NCBI RefSeq assembly: GCF_014905415.1
Contig: NZ_BNEO01000002.1
Span: 310,001 to 374,000, forward strand
Direction of reading: 5' to 3'
Length of the DNA: 64,000 bases
From: Virgibacillus salexigens
GTDB taxonomy: Bacteria > Bacillota > Bacilli > Bacillales > Amphibacillaceae
The notes under the pieces were generated by a model. That model did no database searches, was not told the origin of the DNA, and was given only the letters and a program-made list of their open reading frames with translations. The position numbers and the translations under genes were made by a program. Of the stretch, positions 24,461 through 32,999 are shown one piece after another (positions within the stretch are counted from its first letter, which is position 1; every line of letters starts with the position of its first letter).

Positions 24461-25405
24461 ATGAAACGAATTGTTTTTATGGGAACACCAGATTTTTCTG
24501 TTCCAGTTCTTCAAACACTCATTCATTCCCCTTATGAAGTGGTACTCGTTGTAACACAGCCTGACCGCCCGAAAGGAAGAAAGCGTACGATTACTCCTAC
24601 ACCTGTGAAACAAGAAGCATTACAGCATGATCTGCCGGTTTTTCAACCAGAAAAATTAAAGAATAATTATGAGGAGATTCTTGCATATCAACCTGATTTG
24701 ATTGTAACAGCAGCGTATGGTCAAATCCTTCCAAATGAATTATTAACCACACCGGAATATGGATGTATTAATGTACATGCTTCATTACTTCCAGAATTAC
24801 GTGGTGGTGCTCCGATACATTATGCGATTTTACAAGGGAAAAAAGAAACAGGTGTAACCATTATGTATATGGTGGAAAAGTTAGATGCTGGTGATATATT
24901 AACACAGCAAAGTGTCCCGATTGATGCTGATGATCATGTAGGGATACTACATGATAAACTTTCAAAAGCCGGTTCACAATTGTTAGAACAAACCATTCCA
25001 AAGCTTTTCAAAAAACAAATTCAACCAATACAACAAGACAATGATAAAGCTACCTTCGCAAGAAATATAAGACGGGAAGAAGAAAAAATTGATTGGAGTA
25101 AGAATGCAGAACAAGTCTATAATCATGTTCGAGGTTTGCATCCGTGGCCTGTTGCATTTACGAACTATGAAAAAAAGCCAATGAAAATTTGGTGGGGCAA
25201 GCCAGTAAAAGATAGGAATAACGGGTATACTGCTGGTGAAATTATTGATAAGCCAAACAATGCAAGTATTGTTGTAGCATGTGGACATCAACAGGCTTTT
25301 GAGATTACGGAGATACAGCCTGCTGGTAAAAAGCGGATGACTGTAAAGGATTATCTGCAAGGTAATCCAGATCGAATTAAAATCGGACAAATAATGGGTG
25401 AATAA
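24461..25405 (+). CDS. fmt: Methionyl-tRNA formyltransferase
   Basis: Fmt formylates initiator Met-tRNA using 10-formyl-THF. The 314-residue protein has the N-terminal GMPTDF-type start ([12 protein letters not shown]), the signature [14 protein letters not shown] around residue 110, and a C-terminal OB-like domain. The usual partner gene def (peptide deformylase) is not next to it. It is spaced 31 bp from priA and 5 bp from rsmB. Confidence 0.95.
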   Translation: MKRIVFMGTPDFSVPVLQTLIHSPYEVVLVVTQPDRPKGRKRTITPTPVKQEALQHDLPVFQPEKLKNNYEEILAYQPDLIVTAAYGQILPNELLTTPEYGCINVHASLLPELRGGAPIHYAILQGKKETGVTIMYMVEKLDAGDILTQQSVPIDADDHVGILHDKLSKAGSQLLEQTIPKLFKKQIQPIQQDNDKATFARNIRREEEKIDWSKNAEQVYNHVRGLHPWPVAFTNYEKKPMKIWWGKPVKDRNNGYTAGEIIDKPNNASIVVACGHQQAFEITEIQPAGKKRMTVKDYLQGNPDRIKIGQIMGE

Positions 25406-25410
25406 TTTAA

Positions 25411-26766
25411 ATGCAAACAAATCAGTTAAGAAATTCAATTTTAGATGTGCTTATACGTATTGACAAAGACCAAGGGTTTAGCCATCTTGTTTTAAATGAG
25501 GAATTAAAGTCTGGAAGAATTCTTGCGAAAGATGAAGGTTTATTTACCGAAATCGTGTATGGGACGATACAACAAAAGATGACGTTGGACTTTTATTTAG
25601 AAGCATTCGTCAAACAAGGGAAAAAGGTACAGCCTTGGGTGAAAATGCTATTACGCATGTCGATATATCAGATGGTATACTTAGATCGGATTCCAGACCA
25701 TGCAATCATACATGAAGCTGTAGAAATTGCTAAAACACGGGGGCATAAAGGAAGTGCTTCTTTTGTGAATGGAGTACTACGGTCGATTCAACGGAAAGGT
25801 GTACCTGAAACAAATCAAATTCAAGATAGGAATAAAAGAATAGCAATAACTACAAGTCACCCTATGTGGTTAGTCAATCGTTGGATTGATCAATATGGAT
25901 TAGAGATTACCGAAGAAATGTGCAAGACCAACACGAAACACAAGCCAATAACCGTACGTGTTCAACCCTTAAAAGTAACCCGAGAGAAAGCCATACAGCA
26001 GTTGACTAGTGAAGGATTAGAAGTTGAACCATCACTCTTCTCACCTCAAGGTATAATTATCGTGGATGGAAATATCTTGAAGAGTAAATTATTTACAGAA
26101 GGTTATGTTACTATACAGGATCAAACTTCCATGTTGGTTGCTGAGATTCTCCATCCTGAACAAAATATGAAAGTATTGGATGCATGCAGTGCGCCAGGCG
26201 GTAAAGCAACACATATTGCAGAAAAGATGCGCAATCATGGAGAAGTTTATGCACATGATCTCCATGCGAAAAAAGCAAAATTGGTTAAGGAAAAGGCAGA
26301 TCAATTACACTTAACCAATATTCAAGCTTTAGCCTATGATGCTAGGAAATTACAAGAGTTGTATCCTGTTCATACGTTTGATCGTATTTTGATCGATGCT
26401 CCTTGTTCAGGATTAGGTGTGATTAGAGGGAAACCGGAAATTAAATATCATAAAACCGAAAATGACATTGAAAAATTGTCCTCTATTCAATTGGATATTC
26501 TAAATCATGTCTCTACATTATTAAAAGAAGAAGGAACTATGGTTTATAGTACGTGTACAACCGATAAACTAGAAAATGAAACCGTTGTAAGACGGTTTTT
26601 GGGCCAAAATGAATGCTGGCAAGTAGATAAAACGTTTTTTGATGAGTTGCCGGAACCATTACGTGGTTCAATTGGCATTAGTTCAGTTGGACTTCAGATT
26701 TTCCCTCATACATTTAATACAGATGGCTTTTTCCTTACAAGATTGAAGCGAAAAAGTAGTGAATAG
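25411..26766 (+). CDS. rsmB: 16S rRNA m5C967 methyltransferase RsmB
   Basis: RsmB (Sun/YloM, 451 residues) methylates a 16S rRNA cytosine. It has an N-terminal NusB-like RNA-binding domain (1-130) and a C-terminal SAM-dependent domain with DACSAPGGKATHIA and the two catalytic cysteines in APCSGLG and YSTCT. In B. subtilis rlmN (yloN) follows; here prpC follows after 73 bp and no rlmN is present. Confidence 0.94.
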   Translation: MQTNQLRNSILDVLIRIDKDQGFSHLVLNEELKSGRILAKDEGLFTEIVYGTIQQKMTLDFYLEAFVKQGKKVQPWVKMLLRMSIYQMVYLDRIPDHAIIHEAVEIAKTRGHKGSASFVNGVLRSIQRKGVPETNQIQDRNKRIAITTSHPMWLVNRWIDQYGLEITEEMCKTNTKHKPITVRVQPLKVTREKAIQQLTSEGLEVEPSLFSPQGIIIVDGNILKSKLFTEGYVTIQDQTSMLVAEILHPEQNMKVLDACSAPGGKATHIAEKMRNHGEVYAHDLHAKKAKLVKEKADQLHLTNIQALAYDARKLQELYPVHTFDRILIDAPCSGLGVIRGKPEIKYHKTENDIEKLSSIQLDILNHVSTLLKEEGTMVYSTCTTDKLENETVVRRFLGQNECWQVDKTFFDELPEPLRGSIGISSVGLQIFPHTFNTDGFFLTRLKRKSSE

Positions 26767-26839
26767 ACTTCTTTTATTACAAAGATTGTGTAATACTGTA
26801 AGTTAACAAGGTTATTGGATGAACAAAAGGGGTGAAATA

Positions 26840-27601
26840 ATGAAAGCTCATTTTTTAACTGACCGGGGACTGGTTAGAACACATAACGAAGACTCTGGCG
26901 GGATTTTCTACAATACATCCGGCCAATTTTTAGCAGTAATAGCAGATGGAATGGGAGGACATCAGGCCGGAGATGTAGCAAGCCAGATGGCGACCTCTTT
27001 ATTAGAAGAAAAATGGGAACAGAGTGGAAAATTACATACACCAGAAGCGACAGAAACGTGGATTAGCAATGTAATGATTGAAATAAATGCCTCCATTTTT
27101 CAGCATGCTCAAGAAAACGAAGAATGCCACGGAATGGGCACTACAATTGTTGTAGCTATTGTTATCGGAGATTTTATGACAATTGCACATATTGGTGATA
27201 GCAGATGTTATTTTTATACAGAAGAAGGTTTAAAGCAGGTTACTGAGGACCATTCTCTTGTCAATGCGCTTGTACAATCCGGCCAAATTTCAAAAGATGA
27301 TGCAATAAGTCATCCACGAAAAAATGTGGTTTTAAGAGCATTAGGAACGGAAGAAGAAATTGATAGTGATGTTAAAACCCTAGGATTAGAAGAAGATGAT
27401 AAACTCTTATTATGTACAGATGGCTTAACAGATAAAGTGCTTGATGAAGAATTATTTGAATTAATGCAAACAACAGATGGGTTATACGAAGCCGGTGAAA
27501 AAATGATAGCTCTAGCAAATGAACGTGGTGGAGAAGATAATATTTCCCTTATTCTATTTCAGTATACCGCTGCTGAGGAAGAAGGTGAATGGTTATGTTA
27601 A
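26840..27601 (+). CDS. prpC: PrpC, PP2C-type Ser/Thr protein phosphatase
   Basis: PrpC (253 residues) dephosphorylates proteins phosphorylated by PrkC. PP2C metal-binding motifs are visible: RTHNEDS near the N-terminus, DGMGGHQAG, GDSRCY and GGEDNIS near the C-terminus. An upstream in-frame ATG at 26819 is ignored because AAAGGGGTGA sits ideally before ATG 26840. The 3' end overlaps prkC by seven bases, the classic phosphatase-kinase pair. Confidence 0.95.
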   Translation: MKAHFLTDRGLVRTHNEDSGGIFYNTSGQFLAVIADGMGGHQAGDVASQMATSLLEEKWEQSGKLHTPEATETWISNVMIEINASIFQHAQENEECHGMGTTIVVAIVIGDFMTIAHIGDSRCYFYTEEGLKQVTEDHSLVNALVQSGQISKDDAISHPRKNVVLRALGTEEEIDSDVKTLGLEEDDKLLLCTDGLTDKVLDEELFELMQTTDGLYEAGEKMIALANERGGEDNISLILFQYTAAEEEGEWLC

Positions 27602-29628
27602 ACGGCCATCTACTTAGTGATCGTTATCAAATTAAAGATACAATTGGTGGCGGAGGGATGGCGAATGTTTATTTAGCAAGAGATATAATCTTAGAAAGAG
27701 ATGTTGCTATTAAAGCGCTGCGATTAGAGTATGCAAATGATGAGGAGTTTATTGCTCGTTTTGATCGAGAGGCTCATTCAGCAGCAAGTCTTTCCCATCC
27801 GAATATTGTTAACATATATGATGTAGGTGAAGAAGATAGTCTTCTCTACATGGTAATGGAATACGTAGATGGTATGACACTTAAGGAATACATACAAAAG
27901 AACGGTCCGTTAGATGTTCAGGAAGCACTGGACATTATGAAACAGATAGCGGCAGCAATTGCTCACGCTCATGCTAACGATTTAGTTCATCGTGACATTA
28001 AACCGCAAAATATCTTAATTGATGCATATGGTCAAGTAAAAGTAACTGATTTTGGTATTGCGATTGCTTTAAGTGCTACGGCATTAACACAAACAAATTC
28101 TATCCTCGGCTCGGTCCATTATTTATCACCTGAACAAGCCAGAGGAGGAATGGCTACGAAAAAATCTGATATATATTCAATTGGGATTGTACTATATGAG
28201 TTATTAACTGGGAGGCTGCCTTTTTCTGGGCAATCTGCCGTTTCGATTGCATTAAAACATTTACAGAGCGATACACCATCTGTTAGGAAATATAACCAGG
28301 ATGTACCTCAGAGTGTGGAGAACATTGTATTAAAAGCAACTGCAAAGGATCCGTTCCATCGTTATGAGACAATTTATGATTTAGAAGAAGCACTGGAGGT
28401 CGCGTTGCATCCAGCGAAACTAAATGAGGAGGTATTTACACCTCCATCGGAAGCTGGTGAAGAAACAAAGGCTATTCCAATCATAACGGATGATGTCGGA
28501 GACAATGTAAATGATGGAGATACAATCATTCATCAGACCAATGGGCCAACCAAACCTTATAAAGAACCGGACAAGCCGACTTCAAATAAGAAAGCAAAAA
28601 AACAAAAGAAGAAGAAAAACAAAAAGGCAAAAAAGCAACAAAGGAAAAAAAAGAAATGGGTAATTCCAGTCATTGTACTGCTATTATTAGTAGCAACTGC
28701 TGTTACCTTATTTGCGTTTCCTGATTTATTTCAGCCAAAAGATGTAACTATTCCCGATGTAACGGATAACTCATATACGGATGCAGTTAGCGAATTAGAG
28801 GAACTAGGACTGGTTGTTAACCGCGAAGAAGTATTCTCGGAAGATATAGAAGAAGGCAATGTAGTTAGAACGAGTCCTGAAGCTAGCAGTACGGTAAAAG
28901 AGGGGTCGAATATTACCGTATTTATTAGTAAAGGAAAAGAAAAAGTAACGTTTGAGAATTATGAAGGAAAGGATTTTGATCAAGTAAAAAGACTCTTGGA
29001 AGATGAAGGATATGAAGTTCTAGATCCATATGAAGAAAATTCGGACCAACCTGTTGGTGAAATTATCAATCAGATTCAACCTACAGCAGATAGTGAAGTA
29101 GTCCCAAGCGAAACAAAAGTTATATTTCGTGTGAGTAGTGGACCGAAGACCATTAATTTAAATAATCTTAAAGGAATGACTGAGGCAGAGGCAAGAGATT
29201 ATTTAGAAAGCAATAATTTAACTATGGAAGTTGTAGAGGAAAATTCGGAAACGACACCGGAAGGGGAAATTATTCGTCAAGATCCAGGTACGAACACGGA
29301 GTTAGAAGAAGGTCAGTCAGTAACTGTTTATATTTCTACAGGACCAGAGAAAAAGCCTCCAGTTTCACATACAGTCACATTTACTGTACCTTATAACCCA
29401 GATACATCAGGAGAAATAGATGAAGAACCAATCGAACAAACGGTCCAAATTTATATTGATGATATGGAACATGATATATCAGAAGTATATAAAGAAGATA
29501 CAATTACTGAAGATACAGAGTATGAATTTACATTGACAATTGCTCCGGATAGTAAAGCAGAATATATTATAAAGCGCGATGACGATACGATATCAGAGAA
29601 AACAGTAACTTATGAAGAAGGTGAATAA
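27595..29628 (+). CDS. prkC: PrkC, membrane Ser/Thr kinase with PASTA domains
   Basis: PrkC senses muropeptides and controls spore germination and cell-wall metabolism in Bacillus. The 677-residue protein has an N-terminal kinase (about 10-270; GGGGMANVY glycine loop, catalytic Asp134 in HRDIKPQN), an acidic linker, an unusually Lys-rich stretch (332-354), one transmembrane helix (about 355-377), three PASTA domains and a C-terminal Ig-like domain. ATG 27595 is chosen over ATG 27589 because AGGTG at 27583-27587 is correctly spaced only for it. rsgA starts right after the stop. Confidence 0.95.
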   Translation: MLNGHLLSDRYQIKDTIGGGGMANVYLARDIILERDVAIKALRLEYANDEEFIARFDREAHSAASLSHPNIVNIYDVGEEDSLLYMVMEYVDGMTLKEYIQKNGPLDVQEALDIMKQIAAAIAHAHANDLVHRDIKPQNILIDAYGQVKVTDFGIAIALSATALTQTNSILGSVHYLSPEQARGGMATKKSDIYSIGIVLYELLTGRLPFSGQSAVSIALKHLQSDTPSVRKYNQDVPQSVENIVLKATAKDPFHRYETIYDLEEALEVALHPAKLNEEVFTPPSEAGEETKAIPIITDDVGDNVNDGDTIIHQTNGPTKPYKEPDKPTSNKKAKKQKKKKNKKAKKQQRKKKKWVIPVIVLLLLVATAVTLFAFPDLFQPKDVTIPDVTDNSYTDAVSELEELGLVVNREEVFSEDIEEGNVVRTSPEASSTVKEGSNITVFISKGKEKVTFENYEGKDFDQVKRLLEDEGYEVLDPYEENSDQPVGEIINQIQPTADSEVVPSETKVIFRVSSGPKTINLNNLKGMTEAEARDYLESNNLTMEVVEENSETTPEGEIIRQDPGTNTELEEGQSVTVYISTGPEKKPPVSHTVTFTVPYNPDTSGEIDEEPIEQTVQIYIDDMEHDISEVYKEDTITEDTEYEFTLTIAPDSKAEYIIKRDDDTISEKTVTYEEGE

Positions 29629-30510
29629 ATGGCAACAGGCAGAATTACAAAGGCTTTGAGCGGATTTTATTATGTTGAATCAAAAGAAGGCGAAACATAT
29701 CAGTGTAAAGGCAGGGGGGTATTCCGTAAAAGGAATATTACCCCACTTGTCGGTGATATGGTGACCTTTGATATTAGCGGACAACATGAAGGATATATTG
29801 TAGAAATACATCCACGAGAAAATGAACTGGTTAGACCGCCGATTGCCAATATAACTCAGGCTATTATTGTCTGTTCTGCAATGAAGCCAGCCTTTAATAC
29901 GACCTTGCTTGATCGGTTTCTTGTATTAGTGGAATCAAAGGATATTCAACCGGTTATTTTTCTAACCAAAATGGATATTGCAGGTCAAGAAGAAGCAAAT
30001 CTTGTCTCTTATCAACGTGACTATGAAAATATCGGCTATCAGGTGGAGATGCTTTCTGTAGAGAATATCGAAACACTTTCCGTTGTTGAAAGTTATTTTA
30101 AAGATAACATTACTGTAATTGCGGGACAGTCTGGTGTGGGCAAATCTTCATTATTAAATGCTATTGAACCGTCTTTATTATTAAAAACAGGAGAAATTTC
30201 CGATAGTTTGGGTAGAGGGAAGCACACTACTAGACATGTTGAATTAATTCCACTGTATGGAGGGTTGGTAGCAGATACCCCTGGATTTAGTTCTTTAGAC
30301 TTTCAAGATATATCATTAGAAGAATTGGCAGATTGTTTTCCTGAAATAAGAGAGAGAAGGCAAGGTTGTAAATTTCGAGGATGTATGCATCATAAAGAGC
30401 CCAAATGTGCTGTGAAAGCAGCGGTAGAAGAAGGCGAAATTCCCAGCTATCGCTATGACCATTATTTACGTTTTTTCGAAGAAATACAAACAAGAAAGCC
30501 GAGGTATTAG
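29629..30510 (+). CDS. rsgA: RsgA, ribosome small-subunit-dependent GTPase
   Basis: RsgA (CpgA/YloQ, 293 residues) is a late 30S maturation GTPase. It has an N-terminal OB fold, a circularly permuted GTPase domain (LTKMD G4 motif before the P-loop GQSGVGKSS at 166-174, then DTPGFSS), and a C-terminal zinc site, Cys247, Cys252, His254, Cys260. The ATG directly follows the prkC stop, so coupled translation is likely. CpgA is a known PrkC substrate in B. subtilis. Confidence 0.95.
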   Translation: MATGRITKALSGFYYVESKEGETYQCKGRGVFRKRNITPLVGDMVTFDISGQHEGYIVEIHPRENELVRPPIANITQAIIVCSAMKPAFNTTLLDRFLVLVESKDIQPVIFLTKMDIAGQEEANLVSYQRDYENIGYQVEMLSVENIETLSVVESYFKDNITVIAGQSGVGKSSLLNAIEPSLLLKTGEISDSLGRGKHTTRHVELIPLYGGLVADTPGFSSLDFQDISLEELADCFPEIRERRQGCKFRGCMHHKEPKCAVKAAVEEGEIPSYRYDHYLRFFEEIQTRKPRY

Positions 30511-30512
30511 TA

Positions 30513-31169
30513 ATGACAAAAATTGCACCATCTATTTTATCAGCGGATTTCGCAAAGCTTGGTAAAGAGATCAACGACGTAGAATTGGGAGGAGCAGATT
30601 ATATACATGTAGATGTGATGGATGGTCGTTTCGTACCGAATATCACTCTTGGTCCATTAGTGGTAGAAGCAATTCGTCCAACAACGAAGCTACCGCTAGA
30701 TGTTCATTTAATGATTGAAGATCCAGATCGTTATATTGAGGAATTTGCAAAGGCAGGAGCAGATATTATTACCGTACATCAAGAGGTAAGCCCTCATCTA
30801 CATCGAACCATTCAATTAATCAAGGATCAACAAGTAAGAGCCGGTGTAGTAATTAACCCAGCCACCCCAGCTGAATTATTATTACCAGTTTTAAGTGATA
30901 TTGACATGGTATTAATTATGACTGTAAATCCAGGGTTTGGTGGGCAGTCATTTATCGAAAATACGGTTAAAAAGATTAGACAAGTTGCCCAATGGCGTAA
31001 AGAACAAGGACTTGAATTTGAAATTGAAGTGGATGGTGGAATTAAAGCATCTACTGCTAAATTATGTTCCGATGCGGGTGCTGATGTACTAGTAGCAGGG
31101 AGTGCCATCTTTTCTCAGCAAAATCGTCGACAAGCGATTGAAGATATTAAAGCGGCATTAAAGGAGTAA
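30513..31169 (+). CDS. rpe: Ribulose-phosphate 3-epimerase
   Basis: Rpe interconverts ribulose-5-phosphate and xylulose-5-phosphate in the pentose phosphate pathway. The 218-residue TIM barrel has the HVDVMDGRFVPN signature (metal ligand His32, catalytic Asp34), DVHLMIEDP, NPGFGGQ and EVDGGI blocks. It starts 2 bp after rsgA and is part of the prpC-prkC-rsgA-rpe-thiN operon. Confidence 0.96.
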   Translation: MTKIAPSILSADFAKLGKEINDVELGGADYIHVDVMDGRFVPNITLGPLVVEAIRPTTKLPLDVHLMIEDPDRYIEEFAKAGADIITVHQEVSPHLHRTIQLIKDQQVRAGVVINPATPAELLLPVLSDIDMVLIMTVNPGFGGQSFIENTVKKIRQVAQWRKEQGLEFEIEVDGGIKASTAKLCSDAGADVLVAGSAIFSQQNRRQAIEDIKAALKE

Positions 31170-31172
31170 GTA

Positions 31173-31832
31173 TTGAAAGTGAAAACTATTGCTATAATTG
31201 GAAATGGTCCAGAGTGGTACCCTGATTTTTCTAGCTTACGGAACACCGTTGACTTTTGGATAGGTGCTGATCGTGGGGCATTATCAGTCATTAAACATCG
31301 GTTACAACTGGAATATGCAGTTGGTGACTTTGATTCCACAACAGATGAAGAGAAAGCAACAATCATTTCCTATGCCAATTATTTTAACGAATATCCGTCT
31401 GACAAAGATGAAACAGACTTAGAGATTGCATTGAATAAAGCGTTCGAGCTAGAACCTGATATCATTTATTTAATTGGTGTTACTGGTGGAAGGATGGATC
31501 ATGAGCTCATTAATATTCAATTACTATATGAAATCGCTCGTAAAGGTATAAAAGGGATCATTCTGGATAAAACAAATTATATTGAATTAACATTTGCTGG
31601 AGAATATTCTATCGAATATGACGATACCTATCCCAACATCTCGTTTGTTCCGTTTTCGCACGAAGTTAAAGGGCTTACCTTATCAAATTTCTATTATCCA
31701 TTGATGGATGCGACCGTTACATGGGGGTCCACACTTTGCATATCAAACAAGCTTATTGGAAATAGTGGTACTTTTTCGTACAACGAAGGCATACTATTAT
31801 TAATAAAGAGTCGTGATACGATTCCTAGATAG
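31173..31832 (+). CDS. thiN: Thiamine pyrophosphokinase
   Basis: ThiN (YloS, 219 residues) converts thiamine to thiamine pyrophosphate. The N-terminal half holds GADRGAL, GDFDS and SDKDETDLE motifs typical of the catalytic domain, and the C-terminal half is the vitamin B1-binding beta domain. The start is TTG, 6 nt after AAGGAG; a GTG two codons on is possible. It ends the rsgA-rpe-thiN run. Confidence 0.93.
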   Translation: MKVKTIAIIGNGPEWYPDFSSLRNTVDFWIGADRGALSVIKHRLQLEYAVGDFDSTTDEEKATIISYANYFNEYPSDKDETDLEIALNKAFELEPDIIYLIGVTGGRMDHELINIQLLYEIARKGIKGIILDKTNYIELTFAGEYSIEYDDTYPNISFVPFSHEVKGLTLSNFYYPLMDATVTWGSTLCISNKLIGNSGTFSYNEGILLLIKSRDTIPR

Positions 31833-31862
31833 CTTTGTTTGTTAAAAGAGGAGGGCGAACTC

Positions 31863-31946
31863 ATGAAATTTTATACGATTAAGCTCCCAAGATTTATCGG
31901 TGGATTTGTCAGAGTTATTATTGGTACCTTCAAGAAAGAGAAGTAA
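31863..31946 (+). CDS. spoVM: SpoVM, spore coat anchoring peptide
   Basis: This 27-residue amphipathic peptide begins MKFYTIKLPRFIGG and ends in a basic tail, matching the 26-residue B. subtilis SpoVM almost position for position, including the mid-helix Pro that matters for curvature recognition. In B. subtilis it marks the convex forespore membrane and recruits SpoIVA for coat assembly. A strong GAGGAGGG precedes the ATG. Its location between thiN and rpmB is the same as in B. subtilis. A conserved, dedicated sporulation gene this short supports a spore-forming host. Confidence 0.96.
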   Translation: MKFYTIKLPRFIGGFVRVIIGTFKKEK

Positions 31947-31956
31947 AATTGAATTT

Positions 31957-31989
31957 GCTTTTGTCAGATGACAGAAGCTTATTTTTTTC
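31957..31989 (+). terminator. Intrinsic terminator after spoVM
   Basis: A 9-bp stem with one G-U pair (31957-31965 / 31970-31978) and a 4-nt loop is followed by TTATTTTTTTC. Confidence 0.85.
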
Positions 31990-31999
31990 TTAATGCATA

Positions 32000-32035
32000 G
32001 AAACAAGCACCTTTTATTCAAAAGGTGCTTGTTTC
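32000..32035. terminator. Perfect 16-bp hairpin between convergent spoVM and rpmB
   Basis: Arms 32000-32015 and 32020-32035 are perfectly complementary with a 4-nt loop. It sits 32 bp after the rpmB stop on the reverse strand. There is no T-run on either side, so it may act as a weak terminator or an mRNA 3'-end stabiliser for rpmB. Confidence 0.55.
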
Positions 32036-32067
32036 ATAACTAATGTGATAAGTGGTATTTTCGTATA

Positions 32068-32256
32068 TTAAACGCGCTCTACTTTTCCTGACTTTAAGGC
32101 ACGTGCAGAAACATAAACTTTTTTCGGTTTACCATCTACCATAATACGTACTTTTTGTACATTAGCTTTCCATTTACGCTTATTGGAATTCATAGCGTGA
32201 GAGCGTTGGTTTCCACTGCGAGTTTGACGTCCAGTTACAACACATTTTCTGGCCAT
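32068..32256 (-). CDS. rpmB: 50S ribosomal protein L28
   Basis: L28 (62 residues) begins [10 protein letters not shown] and ends [13 protein letters not shown], as in Bacillus. The frame is open further upstream, but ATG 32256 with GGAGGG before it gives the family length. Only one Cys is present, so this is the zinc-free form. It is transcribed against its neighbours, convergent to spoVM and divergent from asp23. Confidence 0.96.
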   Translation of the reverse strand: MARKCVVTGRQTRSGNQRSHAMNSNKRKWKANVQKVRIMVDGKPKKVYVSARALKSGKVERV

Positions 32257-32302
32257 GTTATCCCTCCTACTTTTCCATGTAATTGCATTTTCATACTTAT
32301 AC

Positions 32303-32331
32303 AATTTACCATAACTCCTGTTAGAATGCAA
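32303..32331 (-). promoter_or_regulatory. Candidate promoter of rpmB
   Basis: On the reverse strand, TTGCAT (32331-32326) and TAAATT (32308-32303) are separated by 17 bp, about 47 bp upstream of the rpmB start. Confidence 0.5.
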
Positions 32332-32391
32332 TGAATCTTTTTCTACTCAATCCATGAGAATAACATTATTTCACATATCAAGAGAAAAGCC

Positions 32392-32426
32392 TTGACAGAT
32401 TAACGTAAATCGTACATTGTTATAAG
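32392..32426 (+). promoter_or_regulatory. Possible promoter region of asp23-fakA
   Basis: A perfect TTGACA lies at 32392-32397. The best -10 candidate, TATAAG at 32421-32426, is 23 bp away, which is too far; a poor hexamer at normal spacing (CATTGT) is the alternative. A promoter is expected here from the divergent layout, but its -10 is unclear. Confidence 0.35.
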
Positions 32427-32525
32427 GGGTATTTTTTATATACGTTTATCTTTACTTTTAAAATGGTTCTGCATGTAGTAGAATGTTTTTAGGTAATGTG
32501 AGCAGGTATTATAAGGAGGATTCAT

Positions 32526-32888
32526 ATGTCCATTGAACTTCATACAAATGATGGTCAAGTAACAATAACGAATGAGGTTATTGCCACAATCGCCGGCGGT
32601 GCGGCAGTTGAGTGCTATGGTATAGTAGGGATGGCATCTAAAAGTCAAATTAGAGATGGAATTGCTGAAATATTAAAGAAAGAAAATTATTCCAAAGGAG
32701 TAATTGTACGTCAAGAAGACAATAACTTACATATTGACATGTATATTATTGTAAGTTATGGAACAAAAATATCTGAAATTGCGCATAATGTTCAATCGCA
32801 AGTAAAATATACGTTAAGTCAATCATTAGGATTAGAAATTGACTCTGTTAATATTTATATTCAAGGAGTTCGCGTTTCACAAGAGTAA
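32526..32888 (+). CDS. asp23: Asp23/Gls24 family envelope stress response protein
   Basis: The 120-residue protein (YloU in B. subtilis) belongs to the Asp23/DUF322 family. It has the conserved GGAAVECYGIVGMAS block near residues 24-39 and VSYGTKISEIAHNVQ in the middle. Family members accompany FakA and may help place it at the membrane, but the biochemical role is not established. AAGGAGG precedes the ATG. fakA follows 111 bp downstream. Confidence 0.92.
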   Translation: MSIELHTNDGQVTITNEVIATIAGGAAVECYGIVGMASKSQIRDGIAEILKKENYSKGVIVRQEDNNLHIDMYIIVSYGTKISEIAHNVQSQVKYTLSQSLGLEIDSVNIYIQGVRVSQE

Positions 32889-32999
32889 GTTACCGAAAGA
32901 ATCGCACTAGTATTCATTTTAACCGTATGGAGTGTCGGCTCTGACGTTTGTTATAAATTAGTCGTGAAAGCTCTTGTTTATAGAGGAGGAAATATAAAA

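Noticed and set aside
24983-25438. Reverse-strand 151-codon open frame under fmt
   Set aside because: Antisense shadow of a well-supported gene; hydrophobic composition is a codon-complement effect.
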